Of a DNA stretch of 64,000 nucleotides, positions 43,471 through 56,093 are shown in pieces. How positions within the stretch are numbered: the first letter of the stretch is position 1; every line of letters begins with the position of its first letter. The stretch lies in NCBI GenBank assembly GCA_030734395.1, contig JAUZTG010000035.1, positions 1 to 64,000 of the forward strand, written 5' to 3'. The DNA comes from Sarocladium kiliense (lineage: Eukaryota > Ascomycota > Sordariomycetes > Hypocreales > Sarocladiaceae). Below the pieces are notes generated by a model. The model was not told the origin of the DNA. It was given only the letters and a program-made list of their open reading frames with translations, and ran no database searches. The position numbers and the translations under genes are program-made.

Positions 43471-45926
43471 CGAGAATCAAGAGGTGGAATTCGAGTCGGT
43501 GGACGGCAGTACACAGTTCAAGGGAGATACAGGTGAGTGTACGAATGCAGTCCACAAATTAGCTGATAAATAAGACATTCGAAGCAAAGTCCCCAGGGAG
43601 AAAGGGGGGGGGCTATGAGGACGAGATTGGGGATACGCAGCTTGGATCTCCTGATAGCGCCACATTGACGACAGTCAGCAAAGCTACACAGCTGTCGGGA
43701 GCAGAAGTGGTACACACACAGAGTACAGGTGATTAGTTCAGAGATGGCGGCCCCCCTTCCTTTCATCGTTAAACAGAATCTATTCTAGAGGTGGTCATTC
43801 TCGACCCAAACTATTAAAGTGCATCGTAAGATGCAGCACCAAAATATAAAGTTCATCGCCGAGTGCTGACCGTGAATAGGATTATGAGGTCTCCAGAGCG
43901 TGGTCAGCTGCGGGGAAGGCCTCGCCACCTTTCAGCCGCATGAACCGACACGACATGTGGGCGATGGGACAAGGTTCGCGAACGATAAGTCTCTACGGAG
44001 GCTCAGGAGGTAACTCAAGAAGGGCAGCCAACTTGGCAGACGATTGTGTCGGATCCCACATTCCCGACTAGCATGCATTGACGATGAGGCAACAAGCTTT
44101 CACCATTGCGCACAATCACTTCAGCCAGACTAAGCGACAGAAATGCTGGACCTAGTAGCGATGAGGCACGTGAAAGTGGCGTGGCAAGCATTTGATCATT
44201 CGAAAGTGGCGTGGCAAGCATTTGATCATTCGAAAGTGGTGGTAGATCTTGTGTCGCCGTTTACATTTTGTCCTACTGTTGTGCTGCACAGCTGTTAGAC
44301 ACGAGGTGAGAATAATGCACACCCTAATGCAGCCAGGAAGACGTTCAATTGGTCAGGGTGTCGATGATGCTCCTCGTCCGTCCTGTTGTTCATGTATTTC
44401 TTTTTGGTCCGTGATTGGGGCGTGGCTCATTTCACACGCATATCCTTCGCCATTTCCACACAAAAAGGATCATGAGAAGGAAAGATACACATTCCTCAAG
44501 CATCTCAAAAAGGAGACCAATAATAACCTTAGTCTTGATGACGAAGACTCATAAATGTTTTCATGATTACTATCGCGGGTCTAACAGTGCTGGTATCCAC
44601 ACTGTAGTTCTGACATAAGGCAACTTGACTAGTTAACCTTCGCGTTTGCTTGCGGCTCAGTGTGCTGTAGACGCTGTGATTGTAGCTCGCAGGCAGGTAC
44701 TATTCGAAAGAGAGTAACGGGCAGGTAGAAGATATCTAACCACCGCACGCGCGCAATGTATGCATAAATGTGCCGACCTGAAGGGTAACAGCGTAGGCCG
44801 TGGCTTCGGTCGGTCGGCGAAGCTCCTTCTCAACGCCGGCTCCCTGACTCTCCGCCCCGACGAGGACGACTGGCTTCTAGTTCGGGGATACTCAGACAGT
44901 ATTGTTGGATGTTCCAGGCATCACAGTCATATTGGCTCAGGCTGCCGGCTTCAAATGCGGGAATAGCTCGTAACCCAGCGTCTGAAATGTCTCAGACAAC
45001 TGACCTCTTAAGGGATCACGATTGGGGTTGTGCTAGTTGATGAGATTCATCTTGATGAAAGACTGGATGTACTCCAGTGCTCGGTTATACACAAAGGAAA
45101 GACATACTTTGTGATGCAGACTCTTGAAATTCCAAGTTTGAGCATTTGACCTCATCGTGTCACAGGCCAAGGCCGGTGATGTGGATCCGGCGCCGGCGCC
45201 GGCCAGCAGCTCCGGACCCCCGCCGCTCCGCTATTCGCAATTTGACAGACCGCTGAGTACAAGCTCGCAGCCCCAGGGCTACTATCTTTCCATTTCTTCT
45301 CCTTTTGTCCTGAGCTTTAGATAGAGAACACGAAGGCACCTGCTTATTGAACAAGCTCCAGTCCATCCTCCATCCCCTTACACAACGGGGGAATAAAACA
45401 CCATGCATGCAAGGTCCGCAGTTCATCGCTCGGGTTATAGCATCGTCCTTCCGCGAGCCACCACTCTGAGTATACAACAGTGCTTATAAACGATGTGGGG
45501 TCGGCTCTCCCATGAGCCACAGCCTCAACTGCCACAGGTATACAATACCGACCTTTTTCCATTATTGATTACTAGGTAGAAAATCAAGCATGCGGTTGCC
45601 CCCATTTTTCTCAGTGTGTAAAAAGTACTGGCAGCTGCGGCTATCAGAGTAAACCGATTCACTTCGGCCCGGCTTTCATTTATCCCCGCCGACGTTCCTT
45701 TGGGCCTTTGCTAAGGCTTACCATGCTCGGCAGCATGTCCCGGCCGCGATGCAGACGCAGATGCCGTTCTATTTTTCTGCTCTTCCTCCGATGTCGGCGC
45801 ATGAACTGGTGATCGGCCTCCTGCACTGCTGCGAGACGCTGAGCCCTGTTGATCAGTCGCCGTTTTTGCACCAGTCGGCGCCGTCGCCGACCTGTTGTGA
45901 TTCGACGCGGTGTGAACGAGCGGCTT
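43471..45926. other. 2.5-kb stretch without a supported gene
   Basis: Only short domain-free frames are seen. It includes the trehalose-gene promoter, a 30-nt tandem duplication at 44171-44239 and the 3' flank of the glucosyltransferase gene. Confidence 0.5.
44171..44239. repeat. Tandem repeat, 30-nt unit, 2.3 copies
   Basis: A 30-nt unit beginning CGAAAGTGGCGTGGCAAGCA is present twice in full (44171-44200, 44201-44230; one difference at the first base), and its first 9 nt follow again. It is non-coding and probably replication slippage. Confidence 0.85.
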
Positions 45927-48900
45927 CTACAATTTGGCCGAACCCTTGTTCTTGCAGGTCGCATTTAGCACGTCCTCAACGCTGGCGCCTTTGCGCAGCT
46001 GCCTGAGGCACCACCTGGCGATCTCGACGTCGGCAAACATCATGCTCGTGTCCAGCGCTATGTGGTCGATATGGCCCGCAATGCCACGCCCGCGCTCCGC
46101 CGAGACGACCTCGCGCTCTAGCTGTTTCATGACATGCCACCCCTCGAGTACGCGTGCGCGCACGCGCGACAATTCATCCGGACGAAGGCACTGGATCTCG
46201 CGATACCCTTGTGTGATGCGCGCCCGCCGAATCACCTTATGCGGGTGGCGCCGCCAGCGCTCTGTCTGCTTGAGAGTGCCTTGCATGGTGTAGCCGACCG
46301 GGCCGACCACGGCTGAGATGGGTTTGAGGACCAACCCTGCGATGGCGAAGGCAGTGCCCTTGAGGAAGCCCCAGAAGCCGTCGGCTCTGGCTCCGCGGGC
46401 AGGCAGGAGTACCACACCGGCGATGCCATCATAAATGCCATAGACGAACTCCCTGCGCGAGGCGACTAGGCCCGAGTGGAAGCCGGTGATTCGCGTCGGC
46501 CGGCGGACGGTGTCGTCGCCGTAGAGTCGCGGCGCATTGTGGAAACCCTGAGCAATCGCGAGGGCCAGGCTGGCTGGTGCTTTCACGATGGCACTGGCCG
46601 TCTTGCCAACGCCACGAGTGACATCCGTGACATATTCTTCTGGTCTAGGAATGTCAATCGGCGGTTGCTTTAGAGTTACTGGCTTGACAGTAGGCTCTGC
46701 GCCGTTCCTCTCTTTCTTGCTCCGTCTTCCTCTGCTGATCTTACCCTTGACTCCCTGTATGGCCGTTCTGCAGAGGTAGACTGGCACGCTTCCAATGCCG
46801 CCAAAAGAGTCCTTTAATGTGTCCATCAAGGATCCAGCTATGCCAGATACAGGGTCAACTGGCCCTGCAAAGTCGTTCCACTCTTGGTGCCTCAAGAGGC
46901 GCAGCTTCTTCCAGCTTAGCTCTCCCCTGTCGACGAGGATATCCGCCGCCATCGGGCCAAGCCTGATGCGCGAGTCCTTGACACCCCAGACGCTGACTTG
47001 GTCACGAAGGAGTGAGCAGCGCAGCGAGAACGGACCGAACATCTTGAGGTGTTTCTGGAAGGACCTAATTGCGTTCTCGGCGCCATTGCCGTCCATCTCG
47101 ATGGACCTGGCAATCTTACCCGCGGCTTCCTTAGCCTCGTCAGTCAGGAGATACTTAATACCATCGGCGAAAATGTCCGAGGTCAGTTCTCTGTAGGGAA
47201 CGGGCTTCGGCCCAGCCCCTGAACTCCCGACCATGCTGCCCCAAAAATGCTGGTCTCCGAAGAAGGGGACAATCATGGTCGGCCGCCCGAGCTTTAGGGC
47301 AGAAGCTGTCGTACCAGCGCCACCATGGATCACACACGCACTGACCCGCGGGAACAGCCAGTCATGAGGCACATTCCCGAGCATGAAGACGGTATCTGGT
47401 ACATCGTCGCGCCCGAAGCCACTCCACCCCCGGGACACCAGGGCGCGGACACCGGCTTTTCCTATCGCCTCGAAGATCATGTCGGTGAATTTCTTGGCGT
47501 CGTCAACAACGATGGATCCGAATCCAATGTATATAGGCCTCTCCCCAGCCTCAAGGAATGTCATGAGTGAGGGGTCCGGTTCGAAAGTATCGGCTGTTTC
47601 CAGGAACACGTATCCGGTCACGTCGATCTCCTCTCCCCAATCGTGGGGCTTGGGTACCAGGCCGGGAGACCATAAATACGTGAAAGGCACGCGCAAGCGA
47701 TAGGTTGCTCCGGGTGCCCACAGCGCCCACAATGGGTCCAAAGACAGCGTCTTGACGCGGAAGGTGTTGATAAGGTCGCCGAGTCCTTGCCACACCATCA
47801 TGTCGAAGAGCGGATATGAGATCAAGTTTGCGTACCCCAAGTCAACGTTGGACTTTTCGACACTGGCGAGGGGGTGGGGGAACGCCTGGGTAGGCGTGTA
47901 GGGGAATGTGAAGACGAGATGCATTGGTATCCCTAGGGCCTCTGCGCAATGAATGTGCGCATAGCTGGGCGGGTTAGCAATGATGCAGTCCGCGACGAAA
48001 GGCTCCTTGTCGCCCATGAACTTGGTGTTGGCCTTGTCAGTTTCGTCGTCTGTCGCATGGATACACGACCTCCAGAAACCCTCGAACATATCAGCCATGG
48101 CGTCACGTCGCTTGCTTATCTCGCCGGCCCTGACCGTCTGCAGCGAGGGAATCATACCTGGGTTCTTAACCATGAAAGCCATTAGTTCCGAGGGATCACC
48201 GCCAACGGAGAAGAACTCGAGTCCCGAGCACTGAACAAGGTTCTTGAAAGCCGGGTGCGTGGCGACACGGATCCGATAGCGGTAGCGGTCCTTGAGGAGC
48301 TTGCCGATCTTGAGAAATGGCTGGATATCGCCCCGCGAGCCGATTACCATAATGACAATATTCATATGAGGTGGGGGTTGGAGGGTAGAGGGTATCGGCA
48401 GTAGGTGCTTGGGGCCAACCCCCTCCGGAGGGATGATCCTCTCTGAGGTGGTACCGAGGACTTCACCCAAGTAGCCCGTGTTAGTTGTCTCGTTGACGGT
48501 GATGCGCAGGCGGCCGTCGCTCTTGACCTTGGCTTCTGTGCTACAGTGCTCATTGTAGAGGCGGAATCGGCGAATGGACTCGTCCTGGCCTGTCGTCCTT
48601 CTCTTAGGCTTCTGAGTCCCTGATTCGGCCTGGGCCGCAGCGGCTTCGTTCTTAACACCACCGTTTCTGACTATGTCATCCTCGTCGTTGGAAGATATTG
48701 TGTAGTCCACGGACTCCTCCATGTCCATGAGCAGGGGCATGTCCATATTCAGACTGTATCCCCCGCCGTCTGCGCTGGCACCCTGTACCGTGTGCCATCT
48801 CTTCAGCATCACCGAGTCGCGCCTCGACCTGTGCTGCTTCGCTAGCTGCTCAGATTTCCTCCTTGGTGCGGCAGTGGCTTGCTGCGGTAGGCTGAGCAGC

Positions 48901-49061
48901 GACGACGATATCCGGGTGCCTTCGGGATGCTCAAGAGCGTGGGCATTGCGGTTCGGCGGTAGCATGTTGACTGAGGTAATGCCGTTGTTGTCCACCGCGT
49001 TGCCCCGCTGATGCGCCATGGTGGTGGCACGGATGGGCCACGGCGGGGACGATATAGCCAA
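45927..49061 (-). CDS. GT28/UGT-type sterol glucosyltransferase-like protein
   Basis: A single exon encodes 1044 residues. Residues 1-230 are low-complexity and polar with an acidic patch. The GT28 N-terminal domain starts at MNIVIMVIGSRGDIQPFL (about 233-250). The UDP-sugar-binding domain carries PIYIGFGSIVV and HGGAGTTASALKLGRPTMIV (579-598) then FFGDQHFWG, the signature of sterol 3-beta-glucosyltransferases. About 350 further residues follow, with GIYDGIAGVVLLPARGARAD and a glycine-rich GPVGYTMQG region seen in many fungal family members. No PH or GRAM domain is visible, unlike Atg26. It likely moves glucose from UDP-glucose to a sterol or other lipid alcohol at membranes. Its acceptor is unproven. 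A second start 14 codons in is possible. Confidence 0.87.
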   Translation of the reverse strand: MAISSPPWPIRATTMAHQRGNAVDNNGITSVNMLPPNRNAHALEHPEGTRISSSLLSLPQQATAAPRRKSEQLAKQHRSRRDSVMLKRWHTVQGASADGGGYSLNMDMPLLMDMEESVDYTISSNDEDDIVRNGGVKNEAAAAQAESGTQKPKRRTTGQDESIRRFRLYNEHCSTEAKVKSDGRLRITVNETTNTGYLGEVLGTTSERIIPPEGVGPKHLLPIPSTLQPPPHMNIVIMVIGSRGDIQPFLKIGKLLKDRYRYRIRVATHPAFKNLVQCSGLEFFSVGGDPSELMAFMVKNPGMIPSLQTVRAGEISKRRDAMADMFEGFWRSCIHATDDETDKANTKFMGDKEPFVADCIIANPPSYAHIHCAEALGIPMHLVFTFPYTPTQAFPHPLASVEKSNVDLGYANLISYPLFDMMVWQGLGDLINTFRVKTLSLDPLWALWAPGATYRLRVPFTYLWSPGLVPKPHDWGEEIDVTGYVFLETADTFEPDPSLMTFLEAGERPIYIGFGSIVVDDAKKFTDMIFEAIGKAGVRALVSRGWSGFGRDDVPDTVFMLGNVPHDWLFPRVSACVIHGGAGTTASALKLGRPTMIVPFFGDQHFWGSMVGSSGAGPKPVPYRELTSDIFADGIKYLLTDEAKEAAGKIARSIEMDGNGAENAIRSFQKHLKMFGPFSLRCSLLRDQVSVWGVKDSRIRLGPMAADILVDRGELSWKKLRLLRHQEWNDFAGPVDPVSGIAGSLMDTLKDSFGGIGSVPVYLCRTAIQGVKGKISRGRRSKKERNGAEPTVKPVTLKQPPIDIPRPEEYVTDVTRGVGKTASAIVKAPASLALAIAQGFHNAPRLYGDDTVRRPTRITGFHSGLVASRREFVYGIYDGIAGVVLLPARGARADGFWGFLKGTAFAIAGLVLKPISAVVGPVGYTMQGTLKQTERWRRHPHKVIRRARITQGYREIQCLRPDELSRVRARVLEGWHVMKQLEREVVSAERGRGIAGHIDHIALDTSMMFADVEIARWCLRQLRKGASVEDVLNATCKNKGSAKL

Positions 49062-51082
49062 ACTAATGCTGAGCGTCTGCCGTCTAGTTCGTACTTCGTC
49101 AGTTCAAGGTCAATGTAGATGAGAAACCTTGCAAGTGAACGAAGAAGTCGAAGGGCGAGTCTCATTTGGGGTCGCAGCGCGCAACCGCATCTGAGTCCCG
49201 TCTGGCTGATACCCACGCGACGAAACTAATTAAGAGGCTCAGCGAGCCCGGACCCAAACTTACACTTAACAAAAGAAGGCCTCCCAGCTCTTCACCGCGG
49301 ACGCAAGAGAAAGAATGGCGTTTGTTAAAGTTGGATTGGACGTACCACAAGCACAAGCCTCAGAGGGTAGCTGCGATGTGGTGGAGGCATGGTCGAACCA
49401 TAGTACCCCAGGTGCAGCTGCAAGAGCAGGGCCATCCATTTGGTCCAAACGACCTACAAAACTCAGAATACCTCGAAACCTAATTCGCTCGGCCTTTGGG
49501 TGCGCCGCTGAACTCTAGGATTTGAGCAGTATCAAAGACTTTTGAGGCGAGAACCCTATCGATATGAAACCATTTTGTGAACGATATCAGACCACGGCCT
49601 CTTCGCGCCACGAGTGGCTAACTCACGCGGCGGAGCGCCTCAGGGAGAAGATGATCGATTGATTGAGAAGCTCTGCGCACTATCATTGTGGACCAGCCGA
49701 GGTTGGGCGTGAGACCGTGAGACCATGAGACCATGAGACCATCCCGGCTGGGGTTTTTGCGCTCATGTGGTTGTAATACGTGTCAACGCACGCCAGTTTC
49801 GGCGCCATCACCTGCGTCTCCGTCAAATGAGAGCCTGTCAATATCAAGCCGCGCGCACGTAGAGTTAACAGCACTGCTGTCAACCAACGGTGGCGATAAC
49901 TTCAGGCAGGTCGGCTTCTGCCTGCAATGTTTCGGGTTGCCGCAGCCGATGTCAGGCTGTTGCAAGAACCGAGCCTCAGGTGTCAAGGCCAACTACTTCA
50001 TATGGCTTCAGGCGGCAGGGCATCATCAGGGAGCCCTGGGCGGTCCATACCTTCCGTGAGATGGAACCTGCAAGATAACACTCGCGGGTGTCTTGAACCT
50101 GACAGATGATGGGTTGCACTTGACGTTGGCGACTATATACCGTCTGAATGCCGACTTTTCTGGATACATCCAGACTACTAAGGCTGGGCTACTAGCTCGT
50201 TTTCAACTAATTAGCTTTTTTAAAGTTACGTTTTGAGATGAAGAACTGGAGCTGCATGGCATCCCCCAACACAAGGTCCAATTCGTGAAGGTGAGAACTA
50301 GGGCCGCATACCGCGATGGTTGCGAGGATCCAGGCTTGACTGAGCGAGGTCATGTGAGATTCAAAGTCTGGAACATTACCTTTGTTAGGTGCTCTTTGCC
50401 CAGTACTTCCCCTGTACGAGCGCACCATGTACCACACAAGCCACAAGCTCAAATCGCTAAGAAAGCCAACGACGACCAACACCTTGTACGGCTTTTACGG
50501 TGTGAGAACCAGAGGTGAGTTCGGCACAACCCAAAATCATGCCACCGTCTCGCGTTCTCGCGAGTCAAATATCATGCCACTGTCTCGCAAATTTATCCAC
50601 TTAGACAACAGCAATAGCACCACAAGGTGCCTCGTTGCCTCTCTGGAGTGGACGAGACTCTAGGTGCGAGTTAACGGCCTCCATGACGACACCTTGATAC
50701 GTATCTAATCGGAACGCCGGCGGAGCTGGCCTTGTAGGGCACATAAAATGCGACAAACGGGGACTCCTATGGCCATATGCCATTGGTGTACCAAGCTGCC
50801 TCCGTTTAAACTGAAATCACCATCCAAAACCTATCCCGAAACGCGACGGTCAAAGAGCCCACCAAATCTACATAGTCATTACTCCGTACCTCCTCTGCAC
50901 GTCGTTGGGCCGAAGCGTTCCAGCCGGCGCCGCGGCCGTACGATCCAGTCAGTGTAGATACTGCGTGACCAGCTCACAAGATACGCTCCGACCTGAGGCG
51001 GAGAGGAAATCACTTGTGGAACGAAGTGCCACAGCCTCTCTAATTACCAAACACCAAGACAGGAGGCTGTCGCCAGCCCGTA
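49062..51082. other. 2-kb divergent region between glucosyltransferase and ABC transporter
   Basis: No gene is supported. It includes an 8-nt tandem repeat (49710-49741) and two similar 21-nt stretches containing ATCATGCCAC near 50537 and 50571, flanking a palindromic CTCGCGAG. Confidence 0.5.
49710..49741. repeat. Tandem repeat of TGAGACCA, 4 units
   Basis: Four 8-nt units, the first with one change (TGAGACCG). A microsatellite-like non-coding repeat. Confidence 0.8.
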
Positions 51083-54000
51083 ATGATGCAGCCTCTCAAC
51101 CGCGACGATCACTCGGGGGACAAGGACACTAGGAAGCGGGACTCCTCCTCTGACCAAACGTCCGAGTCTCCGGAGGCCCCCCCTGAAGAATCACGACAGC
51201 ACTACACGACTATCAGGCCTAGCAAATGTTATGATCCGAACACCAAGAGTCCGCGTCCGCCGTCATCTCCAAATGCTGACAGGACATCGCAAAATGATTG
51301 GCCATCTAGAATGGGTAGCCGGCGCATTGAAGATATAATTCCCGATGCGGAAAGGCAGGAGCTGGTCCGCGTTGCGACATCCCTCTCACGTTGTCAATCT
51401 AACGTAGCTGACACGACTAACCTCGAGTGCCTCGGGGTTGCCAACAGTCACGACCATGATTACGACTTGGCTATGGACCCCCTCAGCCCACGTTTTGATC
51501 TCCACAAGTGGGCGCAAAACTTCACCCAACAGTTGCACGGGAGAGGACACCACCAGGTGTCAACGGGCGTTATATACAAGAATCTGAGTGTTTACGGTTC
51601 AGGAGCAGCCCTGCAGCTCCAACCCACCGTTGGCTCAGTCTTTACATCCGTGCTGCGGCCTGGTGACGTCTTCAGCTTTGGCAGGAATGAGCCTAGGCAG
51701 ATATTACACAGCTTCGATGGAATGCTTTGCGGCGGCGAGATGCTGGTCGTGCTGGGTCGGCCAGGATCTGGGTGCAGCACGCTGCTTAAATCCCTCTGCG
51801 GGGAGCTGCATGGTCTCAGTGTAGACAACACTTCAACTATTCAATATGGAGGAATCCCGCAGAGCCAGATGAAGAAGGAATTCAAAGGAGAGGTCATTTA
51901 TAATCAAGAGGTAAGCAGACATCTTGTGTATTTCGGACTCGACAGTCTACTGATCAGCTCTGTTATGTATAGGTAGATAAGCATTTCCCGCACCTAACGG
52001 TTGGCCAGACGCTCGAGTTCGCAGCCTCCGTCCGGACGCCTTCGCACCGGATTCAAAACATGTCCCGCGGAGAATATTGCCGATACATTGCACGTGTCGT
52101 CATGGCGGTATGCGGACTCAATCATACCTACAATACAAAGGTTGGAAACGACTTTATTCGCGGTGTCTCAGGCGGCGAGAGGAAGCGAGTCAGCATCGCA
52201 GAGATGATTCTTGCCGGCTCTCCCTTTTCCGCTTGGGATAATAGGTAAGACCTCCATCAAGCCTCTGGTGTTTCGTCACGAAGTCGATTAGACAGAGACT
52301 CTTCACCTTTTCTGACGGACAGCTTGGCTAACGACCACATCACGATATAGCACCCGGGGGCTTGATGCGGCAACGGCACTGAAGTTTGTACAGACGTTGC
52401 GGTTGTCGTCAGATCTAGGCCGTCATTCCAATGTGGTTGCGATCTATCAAGCAAGTCAGACCATATACGATATCTTTGACAAGGTGACTGTGTTATACGA
52501 AGGCCGTCAAATCTATTTTGGATCAACAACAGCCGCGAAGGATTATTTTTTGAGACAAGGATGGTATTGCCCTCCTCGGCAGACTACAGGGGACTTCCTT
52601 ACATCTGTGACAAATCCTCAGGAAAGAAAGGCGCGGGAGGGAATGGAAAGCAAGGTGCCCAGGACTCCGGAAGAGTTTGAGAGATACTGGCGATTGTCCC
52701 CCGAGTACAACGCACTCATGAAAGATATTGGCGCTTTTGAACGGGGCCTCCGCGACAAGGGAGATGAGACCATTTCCCAGTTCCGCCAGCAGAAGAACTA
52801 CGAGCAGGCAAAACATGTGAGGCCCAAATCACCCTACCGCATCAGCTTAGCAATGCAGGTGAGGCTGAACACAAAGAGAGCGTATCAGCGGACCTGGAAC
52901 GACATCTCAGCTACTATGATCGTTACTGTCGTCAACACTGTTATGGCGCTGATTATTGGTTCCGTATTCTACGGCACGCCAGACGCAACGGCAGGTTTCT
53001 ATGCTAAGGGATCGGTTCTATTCATGGCCATTCTGCTCAATGCACTAACTGCCATCACCGAGATCAGCACCTTGTATGCCCAGAGACCTATAGTGGAGAA
53101 ACATTCGTCATACGCTTTCTATCATCCTGCTACTGAGGCTGCCGCCGGCGTTCTGGCCGATATACCCGTCAAGTTCGTCACTGCCACCGTGTTGAGTCTC
53201 GTCATCTACTTCATGGCAGGCTTGCGGAGACAGCCGGCTCAATTCTTTCTGTTCTTCCTCATCAACTATGTTTCGATTTTCATCATGATCGCCCTGTTCA
53301 GGACAATGGCGGCTATTACCTCTAGCGTCTCACAGGCCATGACACTGGCTGCGGTGTTGGTGCTGGCACTGGTCATCTACACCGGCTTCTTCATTCCTGT
53401 ATCTTCAATGCATCCCTGGTTCTCATGGATCCGCTGGATCAATCCAATCTACTACGCCTTCGAGATCCTGGTAGCGAACGAGTTTCATGGTCGCGATTTC
53501 ACGTGCTCAAATGTCTTTCCTCCATACAGCCCCCCTGTTGGCGATTCATGGACCTGCGTGGCTCTCGGCGCTGTACCTGGCAAATCAACAGTCAGCGGTG
53601 ACGACTTCATTGCAGCCAACTATGGGTATTCGTATTCCCACGTGTGGCGAAACTTCGGCATCCTGATCGGCTTCCTTCTTGCTCTTATGGCAGTCTACTT
53701 TATGACAACAGAAATCAACTCCGCCACGTCAAGCACTGCTGAGGCACTGGTTTTTCAACGAGGTCATGTTCCGCCCAGTCTCCAGAAAAGTAGCACACAG
53801 CGCAGCAAAGACATGGAACGGCCGACAGTAAGCACACAAATTAGCAACAGCGCCGAAGACACAGAAGTCAAGGCAATCCCGGCCCAACGAGACATTTTTA
53901 CGTGGAGAGACGTCGTGTACGACATAAAGATCAAGGAAGAATCGAGGCGGCTTCTGGACCATGTGGCTGGATGGGTCAAACCTGGCACTCTCACGGCGCT

Positions 54001-56093
54001 CATGGGGGTAAGCGGAGCCGGCAAGACAACCCTTTTAGATGTACTTGCACAGCGAATCTCTGTCGGGGTCGTGACGGGGAACATGCTTGTCAATGGGCAG
54101 CCGCTCGATGCCAGTTTCCAACGCAACACAGGTTATGTCCAGCAGCAAGGTAAGTCAAACGTTCAGTGCGAATTTCGAATTTGAGCTGGGAGAGTGACTA
54201 ACGGCGTAAATCGTTTTGTTTTCAATAACAGATCTTCACCTCCAGACGGCTACCGTACGGGAGAGTCTCCGTTTCAGTGCGAGGCTCCGCCAACCCAAGT
54301 CTGTCAGCAAGAAGAAAAAGCACGAGTTTGTCGAAGAAGTAATCAGGATGCTCAATATGGAAGATTTTGCCAACGCCGTCGTCGGTGTTCCTGGAGAAGG
54401 CCTGAACGTTGAACAGCGCAAGCGCCTGACCATCGGAGTTGAACTCGTCGCGAAGCCGAAGCTATTGCTTTTCCTTGATGAGCCCACCAGCGGGCTTGAC
54501 TCGCAAAGCTCACGAGCCATCTGCATCTTCCTCAAGAAACTAGCAGAGGCGGGCCAGGCAGTGCTCTGCACTGTTCATCAACCCAGCGCGATTCTCTTCC
54601 AGGAATTCGATCGCCTACTTTTCCTTGCCAAGGGCGGAAAGACCGTCTATTTCGGAGAGATTGGTGCTAACTCGCGGATATTACTGGACTGTTTCGAGTC
54701 TCACGGCGCACAACGTCGCTGCGGTGACACGGAAAATCCGGCCGAGTACATGCTGGAGATGGTCAATGCAGGCACAAATTCCCACGGCGAAGATTGGCAC
54801 TCGGTCTGGGAATTAAGCAATGAACGCAAGGCGGTCGATGCTGAGATCGAAAGGATCCATACTGAGAAGCAGGCTGAGACACGTGCCGCCGGAGAGCGTG
54901 ACGCTGCTTCCACGCATTCTGAGTTTGCCATGCCGATGCTAAATCAGGTGCAGGTTGTGAGCGCCAGGGTGTTTCAGCAGTACTGGAGGATGCCATCTTA
55001 CATATTTTCCAAATGGCTCTTGGGCATCACAGCTGGCCTTTTCATTGGCTTCAGCTTCTATCAGGTTACTGACACGCTGGCTGGTACTCAGAATGCAATC
55101 TTCGCAGTCTTCATGCTGACGACAATGTTTACAACCCTGGTCCAGCAGGTAATTTACCCATTCCAATGCTTTATGATAATTTAACAGCTTGTCCACACAG
55201 TGATGCTAATCGCGACTGTTAAACTTGTTCACTAGATCCAACCCCTCTTCGTCACCCAGCGGGAGCTCTACGAGGTTCGAGAACGCCCAAGCAAGGCTTA
55301 CTCCTGGAAAGCCTTCCTCATTGCCAATATCATCGTCGAAATTCCCTTCCAGATTGTCACTGGCGTCCTCATTTACGCATGCTTCTACTTTCCAGTTTTC
55401 GGTGCCGGACAGAGTCCCGTACAGCAAGGCCTCATCCTCCTCCTCACTCTCCAGCTCTTTCTCTATGCCAGCGCATTTGCCGACATGACGGTTGCAGCAC
55501 TTCCGAATGCGCAGGCTGCCGGCGGCATCGTGATTTTCCTGACCTTGATGAGCACTCTCTTCTGCGGCGTGATGCAGTCGCCCACAGCGCTCCCGGGCTT
55601 TTGGATCTTCATGTACAGGGTCAGCCCCTTTACCTACTGGGTGGGCGGGATCGTCTCGACGGCTCTGCACGGCCGCAAGATCGACTGTTCACCAGACGAG
55701 ACGGCCAGTTTCGATCCTCCACCGGGCCTTACCTGCGGGGAATACCTCTCTCCGATTTTGTCGCAGGCCCCAGGCGTGCTGCAAAATCCAATGGACACCC
55801 AAGAATGCCGGTACTGCCCATACAACAACGCCGATCAGTACATCGCCGTCTATGGCATCGTCTGGAGCGAGCGTTGGAGGAACTTCGGCATCGTTTGGGC
55901 CTACATCGCGTTCGATATCGCTGTGACGGTGGTCGTGTATTACCTCTTCCGGGTGCGCACCGTGTCTAGCAGAATGTCCGGTCTGAGGGAAAGGATACTT
56001 AAGTTGGCAAGGGTTCGCAGGGGACTCAGGAACAGGGTAGAGCGACCGAATGGTCGAGCAGGTTCCCGGGAAAAGGTCAGTGGAAAAGGGTAG
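51083..56093 (+). CDS. PDR/CDR-type full-size ABC transporter (ABCG)
   Basis: Exons 51083-51910, 51973-52244, 52351-54149, 54232-55148 and 55236-56093 give 1557 residues in the reverse NBD-TMD-NBD-TMD order. NBD1 has the fungal degenerate Walker A GRPGSGCSTLLK (about 224-235) and signature VSGGERKRVSIAE (about 341). NBD2 has a normal Walker A, GVSGAGKTTLLD (about 919), Walker B LLLFLDEPTSGLDSQSS, and a diverged signature LNVEQRKRLTIG. Both membrane halves carry six spans, with cysteine-containing external loops such as ECRYCPYNNADQY before the last span. The family exports drugs and secondary metabolites from the plasma membrane. The substrate is unknown. A polar N-terminal tail of about 60 residues precedes the conserved region. 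Confidence 0.94.
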
